Of a DNA stretch of 58,246 nt, positions 34,268 through 41,950 are shown piece after piece. This stretch comes from a virus. Location of the stretch: positions 1-58,246 of IMG/VR virus record IMGVR_UViG_3300048586_000912, one strand, 5' to 3'. Under the pieces are notes generated by a model that was given only the letters and a program-made list of their open reading frames with translations, searched no databases and was not told where the DNA came from. The translations under genes and the position numbers were made by a program. Within the stretch, counting starts at the first letter, position 1. Every line of letters begins with the position of its first letter.

Positions 34268-35002
34268 ATGGCACGACGATATGAGATACTGCTGGCGGTC
34301 GCGGTGGGAGCAGCCGGAGGCATTTCGGCGTCTGCCGCTGTTATTTGGACAAGCCGCGTACACGACGCGGCCTGGGTATCCCTCATGGGTTCGATTTTTG
34401 GTGGCTTCGTAGGGGGTGTTACGACCCTCGTTGCCGCGTGGATTGCGTGGCGCGGCATCAAAGCTCAGATGCTCGAACAAAAGAGAGCAATGGCATTTCC
34501 GTTTCGCGTACGGGAGTATGAAGCAATCTGCGAACGCCTCCCAGGAACGCAGAACATCATGCTTTTTTCGAACGTAATACTCAATTTGTTTGGAGATGAA
34601 ACGAAAACACATAATGAAATTCGTCAAACTATTTTCTCCTTTTTCGCAAAGAAAAAATTGTCCGAGAGCGAAATTCGATCGTTTCAGATACGGAAATTCA
34701 TCGAAGATCGATGCAGAAACACAAATGTCCTTTTGCAGAATCAATTCATATCCGCACTGGAATTTGTTCAACAAACTGCTGAGATACCGGTTGAGTATGC
34801 GCGCAGCATCCATGCAGATGACGTGATAAAGGAGCAAATTGAAAGTCGCATTTCGAACAATACTGAACAATGCCAATTCGCTATGAAGCGGCTCAGGTCG
34901 GCATGCACTCACATTGCCGAAAGTGCGGATCGTGACGAGCGCCGAAGTCGTGCGCTCAAAAATGAGATCGATGCCGTCCTCGGCGACCCCGCCATAGATT
35001 AA
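34268..35002 (+). CDS. Two-pass membrane protein with cytoplasmic helical domain, moron candidate
   Basis: 244 residues encoded against the direction of the whole surrounding operon. Two membrane segments occupy about residues 8-26 (LAVAVGAAGGISASAAVIW) and 38-57 (VSLMGSIFGGFVGGVTTLVA), followed by a helical, Lys/Asn/Phe-rich domain (IRQTIFSFFAKKKLSESEIR). Base composition from 34500 to 34900 is far less GC-rich than its neighbours, indicating separate origin. The stop lies two bases from the convergent methyltransferase stop. Such independent membrane-protein genes often give lysogens superinfection exclusion; that role is inference. Confidence 0.75.
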   Translation: MARRYEILLAVAVGAAGGISASAAVIWTSRVHDAAWVSLMGSIFGGFVGGVTTLVAAWIAWRGIKAQMLEQKRAMAFPFRVREYEAICERLPGTQNIMLFSNVILNLFGDETKTHNEIRQTIFSFFAKKKLSESEIRSFQIRKFIEDRCRNTNVLLQNQFISALEFVQQTAEIPVEYARSIHADDVIKEQIESRISNNTEQCQFAMKRLRSACTHIAESADRDERRSRALKNEIDAVLGDPAID

Positions 35003-35004
35003 CA

Positions 35005-36516
35005 TCACTCCGCCGCCTCCCCTGCTTCGTCTGCGCCGAACAGCGGCAGCGGTGCGGTCTGAGCGCCGCGCGCCTTCGCTGCCTCTCGCTTGCGGGTGGC
35101 GGGGCCGGCGAGGCACAGGTCCATGCGGCGGCGAATGTCCGCCTGATACTCGGCCTCGCGCTCGATCAGCACGGCCGAGAACCCCTCGCGCCACGCCGCC
35201 TCGCCCGTAGTGCCGGTGCCCGCGAACGGGTCCAGCACCGTGCCGCCGGGCGGCGTCACAAGGCGGCAGAGCCACTGCATCAGATCCACCGGCTTGACAG
35301 TGGGGTGCTTGGAGCCGAGGCGGTCTTCCGCATCGGCTTTGGACGAATAGAAGAAGCGGGCGGCGGAGCCGCCGGAATCGGCATGGCCGCGCGAGACCCA
35401 ATCGCCTGCGGATTTCCCCATGGACGAGCTGGCATTATGTGCCGCAGCCGAATTGCGACGCTCCCCGCCCGATGAGGCCGCGGCTTCAGGAAACGCCCCC
35501 ACCACCTCCGGCGAGCCGTCGTGCAGCACGTTCGCAGGCCAGCGACCGAGGCCGGTGTCTCCAACGGCGCGGGAGCCGCCGAGGCCGGAACCAAACGTGT
35601 TGCGGTTTTGGTCGACGGAGGGGTTGGCCCGAGACACGCGCCGTGGCCGGGCGCCTTCGGTTTCAACCCGGCACCCATCGATATTGAGTGCCCCCGTCCC
35701 ATGCGCGAGCACATTGGCCGCCACGGTGCCGTCCAGCGGCTTGCGCGCGAGAATGATCGGCTCCCAAGCTGGTTTGACTGCCGTTCCCCAGCCCTGCCAA
35801 GTGGCGGCTTCAGGCGAGCCGGGCACATAGTCCCCCGGCTGATACTTGCGGTCGGCCAGCTTTTCCCATGAGCCATCCTTGTGCTGGTCGGCACCGGGCC
35901 GGATGCGCCGAACGGGTGCGCCGGTCGGCACCACTTCGCCTTCGACACCGAGGGCCTTGTCGATCCCCTTCGCCAGGTCGTGGCTCTTGGGGAAGCCCGA
36001 GCCGTAGACCCACGCCAGCAGCCCCTCGAAGCCGAGCAGGTCCATCACCCGCAGGAAGGCGGAAAGCTGGGCATCCGAAAGCGAGTTGACGAAATCGCGG
36101 ATGATGGGGTCGCGGCTCATCAGCTCCAGCAGCGTGTCGCGCACCTCGAAGCCGGCATCCTCGATCGCGGATTTCAGCCGATGGTCGGTGCGCGTGCCGC
36201 CGAAAGCCACGACGTGGCCGCCCGGCTTGAGCACCCGCAGCACCTCGGCCCAAAACTCGGCCGCGAACGCGGTCTCGCCGGTGTCCCACTGCTTCCCCAT
36301 GAAACCCGCCGAGGCGCGGGCATAGAGCCCGTCGCGCCCGTGCTGCGCCGGCGCCGCATCGGCCGCGCCGAAGCGCTTGCGGATGGAGACGAGCGCATAG
36401 GGCGGGTCCGTGACGACCGCATGGATGCTCGCGTCCGGCAGCGCGCGCAGCACCTCGCGGCTGTCGCCGCAATGGAGTGCCACCCGCCCGCCGAGGAATA
36501 GTTCGGGCGCGCTCAT
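35005..36516 (-). CDS. Site-specific N4-cytosine/N6-adenine DNA methyltransferase
   Basis: 503 residues of the beta-type order: DPPY catalytic motif near residue 38 (VVTDPPYALV) and the AdoMet-binding FAGTGTTGEAAW motif near the C-terminus, preceded by KHPTVKPVDLMQWLCRLV. A long central insert (RDPIIRDFVNSLSDAQLSAF, then SGFPKSHDLAKGIDKALG) is the presumed target recognition region. Together with the C5 enzyme it likely masks phage DNA from host restriction. Confidence 0.9.
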   Translation of the reverse strand: MSAPELFLGGRVALHCGDSREVLRALPDASIHAVVTDPPYALVSIRKRFGAADAAPAQHGRDGLYARASAGFMGKQWDTGETAFAAEFWAEVLRVLKPGGHVVAFGGTRTDHRLKSAIEDAGFEVRDTLLELMSRDPIIRDFVNSLSDAQLSAFLRVMDLLGFEGLLAWVYGSGFPKSHDLAKGIDKALGVEGEVVPTGAPVRRIRPGADQHKDGSWEKLADRKYQPGDYVPGSPEAATWQGWGTAVKPAWEPIILARKPLDGTVAANVLAHGTGALNIDGCRVETEGARPRRVSRANPSVDQNRNTFGSGLGGSRAVGDTGLGRWPANVLHDGSPEVVGAFPEAAASSGGERRNSAAAHNASSSMGKSAGDWVSRGHADSGGSAARFFYSSKADAEDRLGSKHPTVKPVDLMQWLCRLVTPPGGTVLDPFAGTGTTGEAAWREGFSAVLIEREAEYQADIRRRMDLCLAGPATRKREAAKARGAQTAPLPLFGADEAGEAAE

Positions 36517-37067
36517 GCCGCCCGCGCCTCGGCCTGCGCCCCGTTTGAATTCAGCGTGTTACACTCGATGTTTCCCGTGGAACCTGCCGCGCCCGCGCGC
36601 GTGCCCGCCTCGGGTGCCGTGAAGTCGGTGGGGTGGCGGCCCATGAGGGCGCAGATGCGCAGGGTGCTGGTCACGTCCACCGCGTCGCCGTGCTCGGCCC
36701 GGCACCAGGTGGCCACCGAAACGCCCGCCGCCCGCGCCGCATCCCGCATGGCCTGCTCGGCTGCCGAGCGGTAGAGCATCATCGCCGCCGCGAAGAACCA
36801 CCACAGGAATGGCCCGCGCGGGGAAAGCGGCAGGCGCCCCGGCAGCGGCGCGGAGAGCGGGCGCAGCGTCACGGCATCGAGGCCGCGCACCGCGCAGGTG
36901 GCGAGCCAGCAATCGAGCCGCACCGGCCGGCCCGCCCGCAGGGCCCCGAAGATGCGCCCGGCCGTGAGCGGCGCGATACCCGCCATGGCCTTGATGCGGT
37001 CCATCTCCGGATGGGTGAGCGGCTGCGCCGCCAGAACAGCGCCGAGGCGCTCATGGATAGTGCGCAT
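36513..37067 (-). CDS. DNA-binding regulator with two HTH-like segments
   Basis: 184 residues. Two similar helical stretches occur: PEMDRIKAMAGIAPLTAGRIFGALRAG at about 19-45 and AMRDAARAAGVSVATWCRAE at about 107-126, the second followed by TSTLRICALMGRHPTDF as in XRE-type proteins. The tail is disordered. It is coupled to gcrA by TGATG and to the methyltransferase by ATGA, so a role in early-gene control is plausible. Family not identified. Confidence 0.6.
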   Translation of the reverse strand: MRTIHERLGAVLAAQPLTHPEMDRIKAMAGIAPLTAGRIFGALRAGRPVRLDCWLATCAVRGLDAVTLRPLSAPLPGRLPLSPRGPFLWWFFAAAMMLYRSAAEQAMRDAARAAGVSVATWCRAEHGDAVDVTSTLRICALMGRHPTDFTAPEAGTRAGAAGSTGNIECNTLNSNGAQAEARAA

Positions 37068-37716
37068 CACGCGGCCTCCCCGATCTCGTCCAGCATGTCG
37101 CCGGTGCGTTCGGCCCGTGCCTCGTCCGGGCGGCGGGCGCGGCGCGCCACCTCGTGCGGCGCCCGCACGGGGCGCAGCGCCCGCGGCTCGTAGGCGAGCC
37201 GGCAGCAAGCGGGGCAATAGGAGAGCCCCGGCGCGGCCGGCGCGCCGCAGACCCTGAGCGCCAGCCCCCCCCCGCCACCGGCCACCGGCAGGCATCGCGG
37301 CCAACGGCGGTGAAGAGCACGCCTCCGGCCGGCCCGGCGGGCGGTGCCTTTTCCACCCCGTCATGCTCCGGCTTGACCGGAGCATCCATGCCCGCTCCCG
37401 GCATTGCGCCCGGCCGCAGGATGGGCCCTCCGGTCAAGCCGGAGGGCGACGGCGGGGAAGCGTCAGCGGCGCGCGCGAGTCCCGAACCGCCGTCATGCTC
37501 CGGCTTGGCCGGGGCGCTCGCGCGGACGGCCGCATAGCGCGTCTCGTTGCCGCGCAATTGCAGGCCTATGCGCATGCACTTGCCGATCACGGCATTGCGG
37601 CTCGCGAAATGCCCGGCCGCGCACATGGCGGCGGCGATCGCGGACGCGGGTTGCCCGTCCTCGGCCAGCCGGCGCAGCATCTTCTCGGCCTTCGGATCGT
37701 CCCACACGCTGCTCAT
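37067..37716 (-). pseudogene. gcrA: GcrA-family cell-cycle regulator, disrupted by a homopolymer frameshift
   Basis: The N-terminus (SSVWDDPKAEKMLRRLAEDG; SRNAVIGKCMRIGLQL) is the GcrA DNA-binding domain, which in Alphaproteobacteria joins sigma70-RNA polymerase at GANTC-methylated promoters. CRWPV marks the C-terminal region, but in frame the sequence then becomes unrelated. Reading resumes in the other frame as LALRVCGAPAAPGLSYCPAC and ends at 37067, where the stop overlaps the next ATG. The switch is at a run of nine C (37265-37273); ten would restore the frame. About 55 codons of palindromic repeat DNA lie between the two domains. It may be an error, a true mutation or slippage-controlled. 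Confidence 0.75.
37360..37516. repeat. Alphaproteobacterial-type palindromes inserted in gcrA
   Basis: Three hairpins: TGCTCCGG-CTTGA-CCGGAGCA (37364-37384), CCCTCCGG-TCAAG-CCGGAGGG (37426-37446), and a degenerate TGCTCCGG-CTTGG-CCGGGGCG (37496-37516), the first and third each preceded by CGTCA. They resemble the paired extragenic palindromes common in alphaproteobacterial genomes. Here they are translated, giving a linker with the peptide KPEHDG twice. Confidence 0.8.
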
Positions 37717-38969
37717 GCCGCCGCTCCCATGGGATGGCTCGCGCGCGCGGGCGGCGCGAGCATATCGTTGAAGTCCTTGCCAGCCGGCGCCCAGATGGTG
37801 CGCACCAGGCGGCCGGGGGCGGCGTGGCGGGCCTCGGCGCGCCGCATTGCCATCTGCGTCAGGAACGGTTCCGAATCCCCGTCGCCGAGCAGCAGCAGCT
37901 CGCGCACGCTGTCCTCCACCGGCATGGCGAGGCTCTCGAAATCGGGCGTCGGGCCGGGCACGCGCACCTGCATCAGGCGGCCGGCCTTGTCCGGGCGGCG
38001 CAGGGTCGGGTGCACGATGGTCTCGGCCGCCTTGCCGGCGAGATTGCCCAGGTCGATGCCGGCGGCGAACACGTCGCCGGGCTCATCGGCGCCGAGGCGC
38101 CGCAGCGCCGTCCACACCGAGAGCACGGTCTCGATGCCCTCGCCGGCCACCATCCGCGCCGGGCCGGCCTCTGCGGGTTGGCCGGCGGCGCAGAGCCCGG
38201 CCCGCACGAGCAGGATCCGGCCGCCCTGCTTGGAACCGCGCGCCTTGCGCGCCGGCAGCACTTCGCCGGTCTCGGGATCGGCCAGCACCGCCTTGCCGTC
38301 CGCGGCGGCGAGGTCGAGCCAGGTGAAATGCAGGCCGCGGAAATGCCCGTCCGCGCCGGTGATGGCCGCGAGCATGGCCGGCCCGCGATGGATGATGCGC
38401 GGGCGCGTCTCGCCGCGCCCGTCTGCCTCGCGGCCGTGGAAATAGGGCGCGGCAGGCAGGAAGCGCAGCGCCGTGCCGGGCGGCAGCGCGAGCCCGTTGC
38501 GCCGGTCCAGATAGGCCGCGACCATGGGATGGCGCGGCATGGCCTGCCGCCACATGGCATAGAGCGCGCGGCGCTCCTTCTCGCGGAAGAAGGAGGCGGA
38601 CTTCTCGCTCTTCTCCTGCTCTGCCGTGCGCTGCGCCGCGCGCGCGGCGAGCTCCTCCGGCGAGAGGCGGTGCCCCTCCCCCTTCGGCGGCGGCGCTCCG
38701 GTCAGCGTCTCGCAGGCGGCGAGGAAATCGGCGCCGTCGAGATGCATGACGAGGCCGATCACGTCGCCGCCCACGCCGCAGTGCCGGCAGTTCCACAAAT
38801 TCTTGCGCGTGTTAAGCCCGAACCGATCGCTGCCGCCGCACACCGGGCACGGCCCCACCATCTCGGAGCCCGCCTTGCGCAGCCGAATGCCGCGCCGCCC
38901 CACCTCCTGCGCCACGGAGTTGGCGCGGGCCTCGGACACCCAATCGGCGAAGGCGAGGTCGCGGGTCAT
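37713..38969 (-). CDS. DNA primase with CHC2 zinc finger and Toprim domain
   Basis: 418 residues. The zinc finger is CPVCGGSDRF ... NLWNCRHCGVGGDVIGLV (residues about 42-75), placed as in CHC2 primases. A Toprim core begins at MVAGEGIETVLSVWTAL and continues to ELLLLGDGDSEPFLT. Between the strand ILLVRA and MVAGEG lies AGLCAAGQPAEAGPAR, encoded by a family H hairpin. It would prime phage DNA synthesis alongside the D5 helicase. Start at 38969 overlaps the DUF4326 stop. Confidence 0.88.
   Translation of the reverse strand: MTRDLAFADWVSEARANSVAQEVGRRGIRLRKAGSEMVGPCPVCGGSDRFGLNTRKNLWNCRHCGVGGDVIGLVMHLDGADFLAACETLTGAPPPKGEGHRLSPEELAARAAQRTAEQEKSEKSASFFREKERRALYAMWRQAMPRHPMVAAYLDRRNGLALPPGTALRFLPAAPYFHGREADGRGETRPRIIHRGPAMLAAITGADGHFRGLHFTWLDLAAADGKAVLADPETGEVLPARKARGSKQGGRILLVRAGLCAAGQPAEAGPARMVAGEGIETVLSVWTALRRLGADEPGDVFAAGIDLGNLAGKAAETIVHPTLRRPDKAGRLMQVRVPGPTPDFESLAMPVEDSVRELLLLGDGDSEPFLTQMAMRRAEARHAAPGRLVRTIWAPAGKDFNDMLAPPARASHPMGAAA
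38160..38204 (+). repeat. Family H hairpin, copy 6 (inside the primase gene)
   Basis: Arms 38160-38174 and 38190-38204 pair with one mismatch around the consensus loop GGGTTGGCCGGCGGC. The arms contain CTCTGC / GCAGAG, unlike any other copy. It is read in frame through the Toprim region of the primase. Confidence 0.85.
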
Positions 38970-39376
38970 GGCACCGCCTCGCAGACCGGCCGGTTGGCAA
39001 TCTCCAGCAGCACGTCGGCATGGCAGGGCGCGCCGCGGGCGCACCAGCAGGCAAGGTTCTTGCCAGCGAGGAAGCGACGGATGCTGCGCTGGTTGACGTG
39101 GATGAGATCGTCGTAGCCGCCCGAGACTTCGATCACGTCATCATTGGTGCACAGGTAAGTAGTCCGGTTGGGGTCCCAATCAACAGCATTGCGGAACGCC
39201 TCAACGCAGTCTTCAGCAGTCAGGCAGGGCCTATACTCATTTGTTGACCGATCCAGCATCTTTTCGCCGACGCGCCAAGAATTGCCCCAACGGGTCGACC
39301 GGTCGACCTTCACCGTGTTCTCCGGCATGCGCCAGCCCTTGGCGCGGGAAAGCTGGATGCGGCGGGGGGCGTCCAT
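38966..39376 (-). CDS. DUF4326 family protein
   Basis: 136 residues. RRIQLSRAKGWRMPENTVKVDRSTRWGN at the start and LAGKNLACWCARGAPCHADVLLE at the end are the DUF4326 signature, with a conserved cluster of Cys and His (CWC ... PCHAD). The family is frequent in phages and actinobacterial or alphaproteobacterial genomes and has no assigned activity. Codon use in the middle (YRPCLTAEDCVEAFRNAVDWDPNRTTYL) is less GC-biased than its neighbours. Confidence 0.85.
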   Translation of the reverse strand: MDAPRRIQLSRAKGWRMPENTVKVDRSTRWGNSWRVGEKMLDRSTNEYRPCLTAEDCVEAFRNAVDWDPNRTTYLCTNDDVIEVSGGYDDLIHVNQRSIRRFLAGKNLACWCARGAPCHADVLLEIANRPVCEAVP

Positions 39377-39379
39377 GGC

Positions 39380-40072
39380 TCAGGCGGCCTTGTCGCCGGC
39401 GGGCGCCAGCAGGCGCGCGGCGAGGCGGCGGGCGTCGGCCAGCGCCTTTCCGGCGTCGTCCAGCCGCTCAACGGCTTCGACGACGTCGCGGGTCGCCTCC
39501 TTCACCGCCGCCTTGGCGCGGCCAAGCTCCGCCTCCAGCACGCCGAGGGTCTGCGCCAGATCCTCCCGCGTGGTGTCCACCACCAGCGGGCCGAAATCAC
39601 GCTCGCGGCGCTCGCGCACCACGGCGAGCGCGAGGCCCGTTTCCTTCGCCAGGCGCTCGTCGCTCCAGCCCTCGCGATAGCGCCTGGCGGCGCGGTCATA
39701 GGCATCATCGAGCCGCATATAGAGGTCGACGATGGCGCTGGAGGCCGGGGCGCTGGGCGCCTGGTTTTCATTGGCAGCCGCGACCTTCGGGGCGGGCTTC
39801 GCCTTCGTCTCTTCTTTCATCGGCGGCTCCTTCGGCGGGCGGGCCTTGCGTGAATCAGCCAGGGTGCAGGCGGGGCACAGATGCTTGCCCACCCCGCGCA
39901 CGCTCCAGCCGCGCTGGGCGAACTTGAGGGCCGCGGTGTGCGGCGGCAGGCGGCCGTCATGGGCGGAGATGGCGTCGGTCGCCGGGCAGCGGCTGCAGGC
40001 GATCTCCTGCACCGGGCGCGGCGGCAGCCTCTTGCCGGCGGCCCGGCTGACGACCGGGAATTCGTCCTGCAT
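39380..40072 (-). CDS. Zinc-ribbon and coiled-coil protein of unknown function
   Basis: 230 residues. CSRC near residue 26 and CPAC near 66 could bind one zinc. After a Lys/Pro-rich linker, a helical region resembles a DNA-binding turn (RYREGWSDERLAKETGLALAVVRERRERDFGPL), then a long alanine/glutamate-rich helix (EAELGRAKAAVKEATRDVVEAVERL). It may be a small phage regulator. No family is recognised. Confidence 0.6.
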   Translation of the reverse strand: MQDEFPVVSRAAGKRLPPRPVQEIACSRCPATDAISAHDGRLPPHTAALKFAQRGWSVRGVGKHLCPACTLADSRKARPPKEPPMKEETKAKPAPKVAAANENQAPSAPASSAIVDLYMRLDDAYDRAARRYREGWSDERLAKETGLALAVVRERRERDFGPLVVDTTREDLAQTLGVLEAELGRAKAAVKEATRDVVEAVERLDDAGKALADARRLAARLLAPAGDKAA

Positions 40073-40293
40073 CAGCCCGGCTCCCGTTCCGCGCCGCGCA
40101 CGTCCGGCGGCGGGGCGCCGTGGGCGCGCACCAGGGCCACCAGAAGCGCGGCGCTGCCCTTCACGGCGGCGCGGGCATGGTGCCGGTCGGCCCCCTCGAC
40201 GACGCCGGGGCGCGCCTCGCGCACCTCCAGCGTGCGCCGTCCCGGCTCGCGCCGGCCGAGCTGGCGGTGCATGGGGGCGGACACCTTGCCCAT
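40072..40293 (-). CDS. Small basic protein
   Basis: 73 residues, Arg-rich (HRQLGRREPGRRTLEVREARPG), joined by TGATG to the following gene. No motif visible. Coding is supported by tight packing in the leftward operon. Confidence 0.5.
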   Translation of the reverse strand: MGKVSAPMHRQLGRREPGRRTLEVREARPGVVEGADRHHARAAVKGSAALLVALVRAHGAPPPDVRGAEREPG

Positions 40294-40296
40294 GGC

Positions 40297-40800
40297 TCAG
40301 ACCACGCGCAGCGGCTTGGCGGCGCAGGAAGGGCCGGCGGCGCGCACCGCGGCGAGGCCGGCGCGGAAGCCGCGCACGCCCTCCTCCATGGTGGACGCCG
40401 CGCGGTCGAGCGCCTCCGCCTCGGCGGGCGTGATGGTGCCGTCCTCCAGCGCCGAGGCCATGTGGATGGAAAGCTCGCCCTGCGCCCGCAGCAGAGCCGA
40501 ATGGCGCGCATTGATGGAAGCGGCCGAATTCATGGCCGCCTCATCGGTCAGGCGGCGCCCGTGCGCCTCGGCCATCACGGTGGTGACCAGCGGCAGGCCG
40601 CAGTCCGCCTCCAGCGCATAAGCGGAGGCGAGGTCGATCACCTCCGGGTGGCTCGCGTGCTGCCAGCGCGAGACCTCGGTCTTCGAATGGGCGCAGATCT
40701 CGCCGGCGCGCACCACGCCGCCGCAATGGCGCACGAGGTCGCGCGTCACGGCCTTGATGCGCAGAAGGAACGGATCGGAAAGGGCGTTCGGCTCGCTCAT
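40297..40800 (-). CDS. CII-like phage regulatory protein (CP76 type)
   Basis: 167 residues. KAVTRDLVRHCGGVVRAGEICAHSKTEVSRWQHASHPEVIDL is the helix-turn-helix region characteristic of CP76-type CII regulators of alphaproteobacterial prophages, followed by a helical C-terminal half (SINARHSALLRAQGELSIHMASAL). It may set the decision between lysis and lysogeny. A perfect 13-bp-arm palindrome lies 43 bases upstream. Confidence 0.7.
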   Translation of the reverse strand: MSEPNALSDPFLLRIKAVTRDLVRHCGGVVRAGEICAHSKTEVSRWQHASHPEVIDLASAYALEADCGLPLVTTVMAEAHGRRLTDEAAMNSAASINARHSALLRAQGELSIHMASALEDGTITPAEAEALDRAASTMEEGVRGFRAGLAAVRAAGPSCAAKPLRVV

Positions 40801-40842
40801 GGCTGCTGCCTCGTGGTGTCAAGCGAAAACGCGTTTCCCGGT

Positions 40843-40869
40843 CCGGGAAAACGCAGTGCGTTTTCCCGG
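40843..40869. promoter_or_regulatory. 27-base perfect palindrome upstream of the CII-like gene
   Basis: CCGGGAAAACGCA (40843-40855), one central base, then its exact complement (40857-40869). A further related half-site, AACGCGTTTCCCGG, lies at 40828-40841, so three similar half-sites form a cluster. Position suggests an operator for the leftward operon. Confidence 0.6.
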
Positions 40870-40911
40870 TGTGGGAAGGCTTCGAAGGTGGTTCAGTGGT
40901 GCGCGTTCAGG

Positions 40912-41487
40912 TCACGGCGGCGGGCGTTCCCTCCGCGGCACGATCGGTTCGGGATGCAAGCTGGACGGGAGGTCGGGATGGTCGAGCGGGTGGGGCTCAA
41001 CGTGGGGCAGGCCGGCTACCAGGCCTGCCTCCTGGTGGTGATCGCCAAGATGGCCCGGCGCATCGCCACCCACGATTCCGGCGGCCACGCCTTCCTCGGC
41101 TTCGTGCGGCACCACCTCATCGCCGGCGCCGCCGCCCAGCACCAGGCGGATGCGCCCATCCAGGCCGAGTTCCAGCTTCTCGCCGACCTCGTCCGCGACG
41201 CGGCGCGCGAGCCAGGGCCCGAGCGCCTCCGACGGCAAGGTGGCGGCGCCGATCAGAAGGGCGCGCGTGTGCAGCCGCGCCGCCGTGACGATGTCGAGAA
41301 GCAGTGAGGCGTCCACATGCTCCAGCATGAGATCGAGCGGCACGTGCAGCACCAAGGCGCCCTCGCGCACCTCGAAGCGGGCGACGGCGGCAAGGTCCGC
41401 CAATTCGACGAGCGCGAAGTCGCGCTCCGCCTGCGAGAGGGAGGTGCCGAGCCGCGGCCGCTCCGAGATGTTGCGCACCGCGCTCAT
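40912..41487 (-). CDS. Leftward protein of unknown function, overlaps an antisense gene
   Basis: 191 residues. The N-terminal 115 (SAVRNISERPRLGTSLSQAE; ASLLLDIVTAARLHTRALLI) look protein-like; the last 70, rich in His, Pro and Asp, look like the complement of a gene on the other strand. GAGGAATCGGC precedes the ATG, and the start overlaps an upstream minus-strand stop as ATGA. Both strands are open here and I cannot decide how far each is used. Confidence 0.4.
   Translation of the reverse strand: MSAVRNISERPRLGTSLSQAERDFALVELADLAAVARFEVREGALVLHVPLDLMLEHVDASLLLDIVTAARLHTRALLIGAATLPSEALGPWLARRVADEVGEKLELGLDGRIRLVLGGGAGDEVVPHEAEEGVAAGIVGGDAPGHLGDHHQEAGLVAGLPHVEPHPLDHPDLPSSLHPEPIVPRRERPPP
40978..41307 (+). 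CDS. Rightward protein of unknown function, overlaps an antisense gene
   Basis: 109 residues, starting MVERVGLNVGQAGYQACLLVV after GGAGG at five bases. The first 75 residues are plausible (HAFLGFVRHHLIAGAAAQHQ); the last 30 look like the complement of the opposite-strand gene. It is the mirror image of the doubt about the minus-strand gene at 40912-41487. Confidence 0.35.
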   Translation: MVERVGLNVGQAGYQACLLVVIAKMARRIATHDSGGHAFLGFVRHHLIAGAAAQHQADAPIQAEFQLLADLVRDAAREPGPERLRRQGGGADQKGARVQPRRRDDVEKQ

Positions 41488-41543
41488 GCCGATTCCTCGC
41501 AAGGCAGGCCAACCTTGAACACCGGCTGGAAGGAGAAGAACCC

Positions 41544-41822
41544 ATGACCAAGGCGACGGACGACGAATTGCGGGGGCGGCTCATGGCCCTCGAGACCATC
41601 GTGGTGACGCTGGCGGCGCACATGGCCGCCCACACCTCCGATCCCGTGCTCTTCACCGCACAGGTGATGGACGATGTGGAACGCGCGCTGCGCAACGCCG
41701 AGGAGACGGCGCCGAAAGGAATGGAGAAGACGGCGCGCTACGCCGTCGCCAGCTTCGAGGCGCTCTCCGCCGGGATGCTGGCCCACCTGAACCGCTACGC
41801 GGTCCCGCAAGGCAAGGGCTGA
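41544..41822 (+). CDS. Small helical protein (switch-region pair, member 1)
   Basis: 92 residues: TKATDDELRGRLMALETIVV at the start, acidic and helical throughout (VMDDVERALRNAEETAPKGM). GGAGAAG precedes the ATG. The ALE motif followed by hydrophobic residues resembles the start of the neighbouring gene at 41951, suggesting related proteins. Function unknown. Confidence 0.6.
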   Translation: MTKATDDELRGRLMALETIVVTLAAHMAAHTSDPVLFTAQVMDDVERALRNAEETAPKGMEKTARYAVASFEALSAGMLAHLNRYAVPQGKG

Positions 41823-41950
41823 CCAGAGAAATCGGCTCATGCCGCCTCCTCCCGCGCGGCCGCGGCGAAGTCCGCGAGCCAGCGTTTGACGAAGCGGCGG
41901 ACGTACCAATCTTCGGGCGACATGCCCCCGAGATCGTGAAGGGACAGATC

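Noticed and set aside
37051-37300. In-frame C-terminal extension of the GcrA-like product (RSGSAARRPRRGSP...)
   Set aside because: It lacks any GcrA similarity and runs past the start of the next gene, whereas the other frame encodes the expected cysteine-containing C-terminus.
41484-41840. 118-residue minus-strand protein opposite 41544-41822
   Set aside because: Its sequence is His/Gly/Arg-rich and looks like the complement of the plus-strand gene, although its ends are coupled by ATGA; kept only as part of the two-strand finding.
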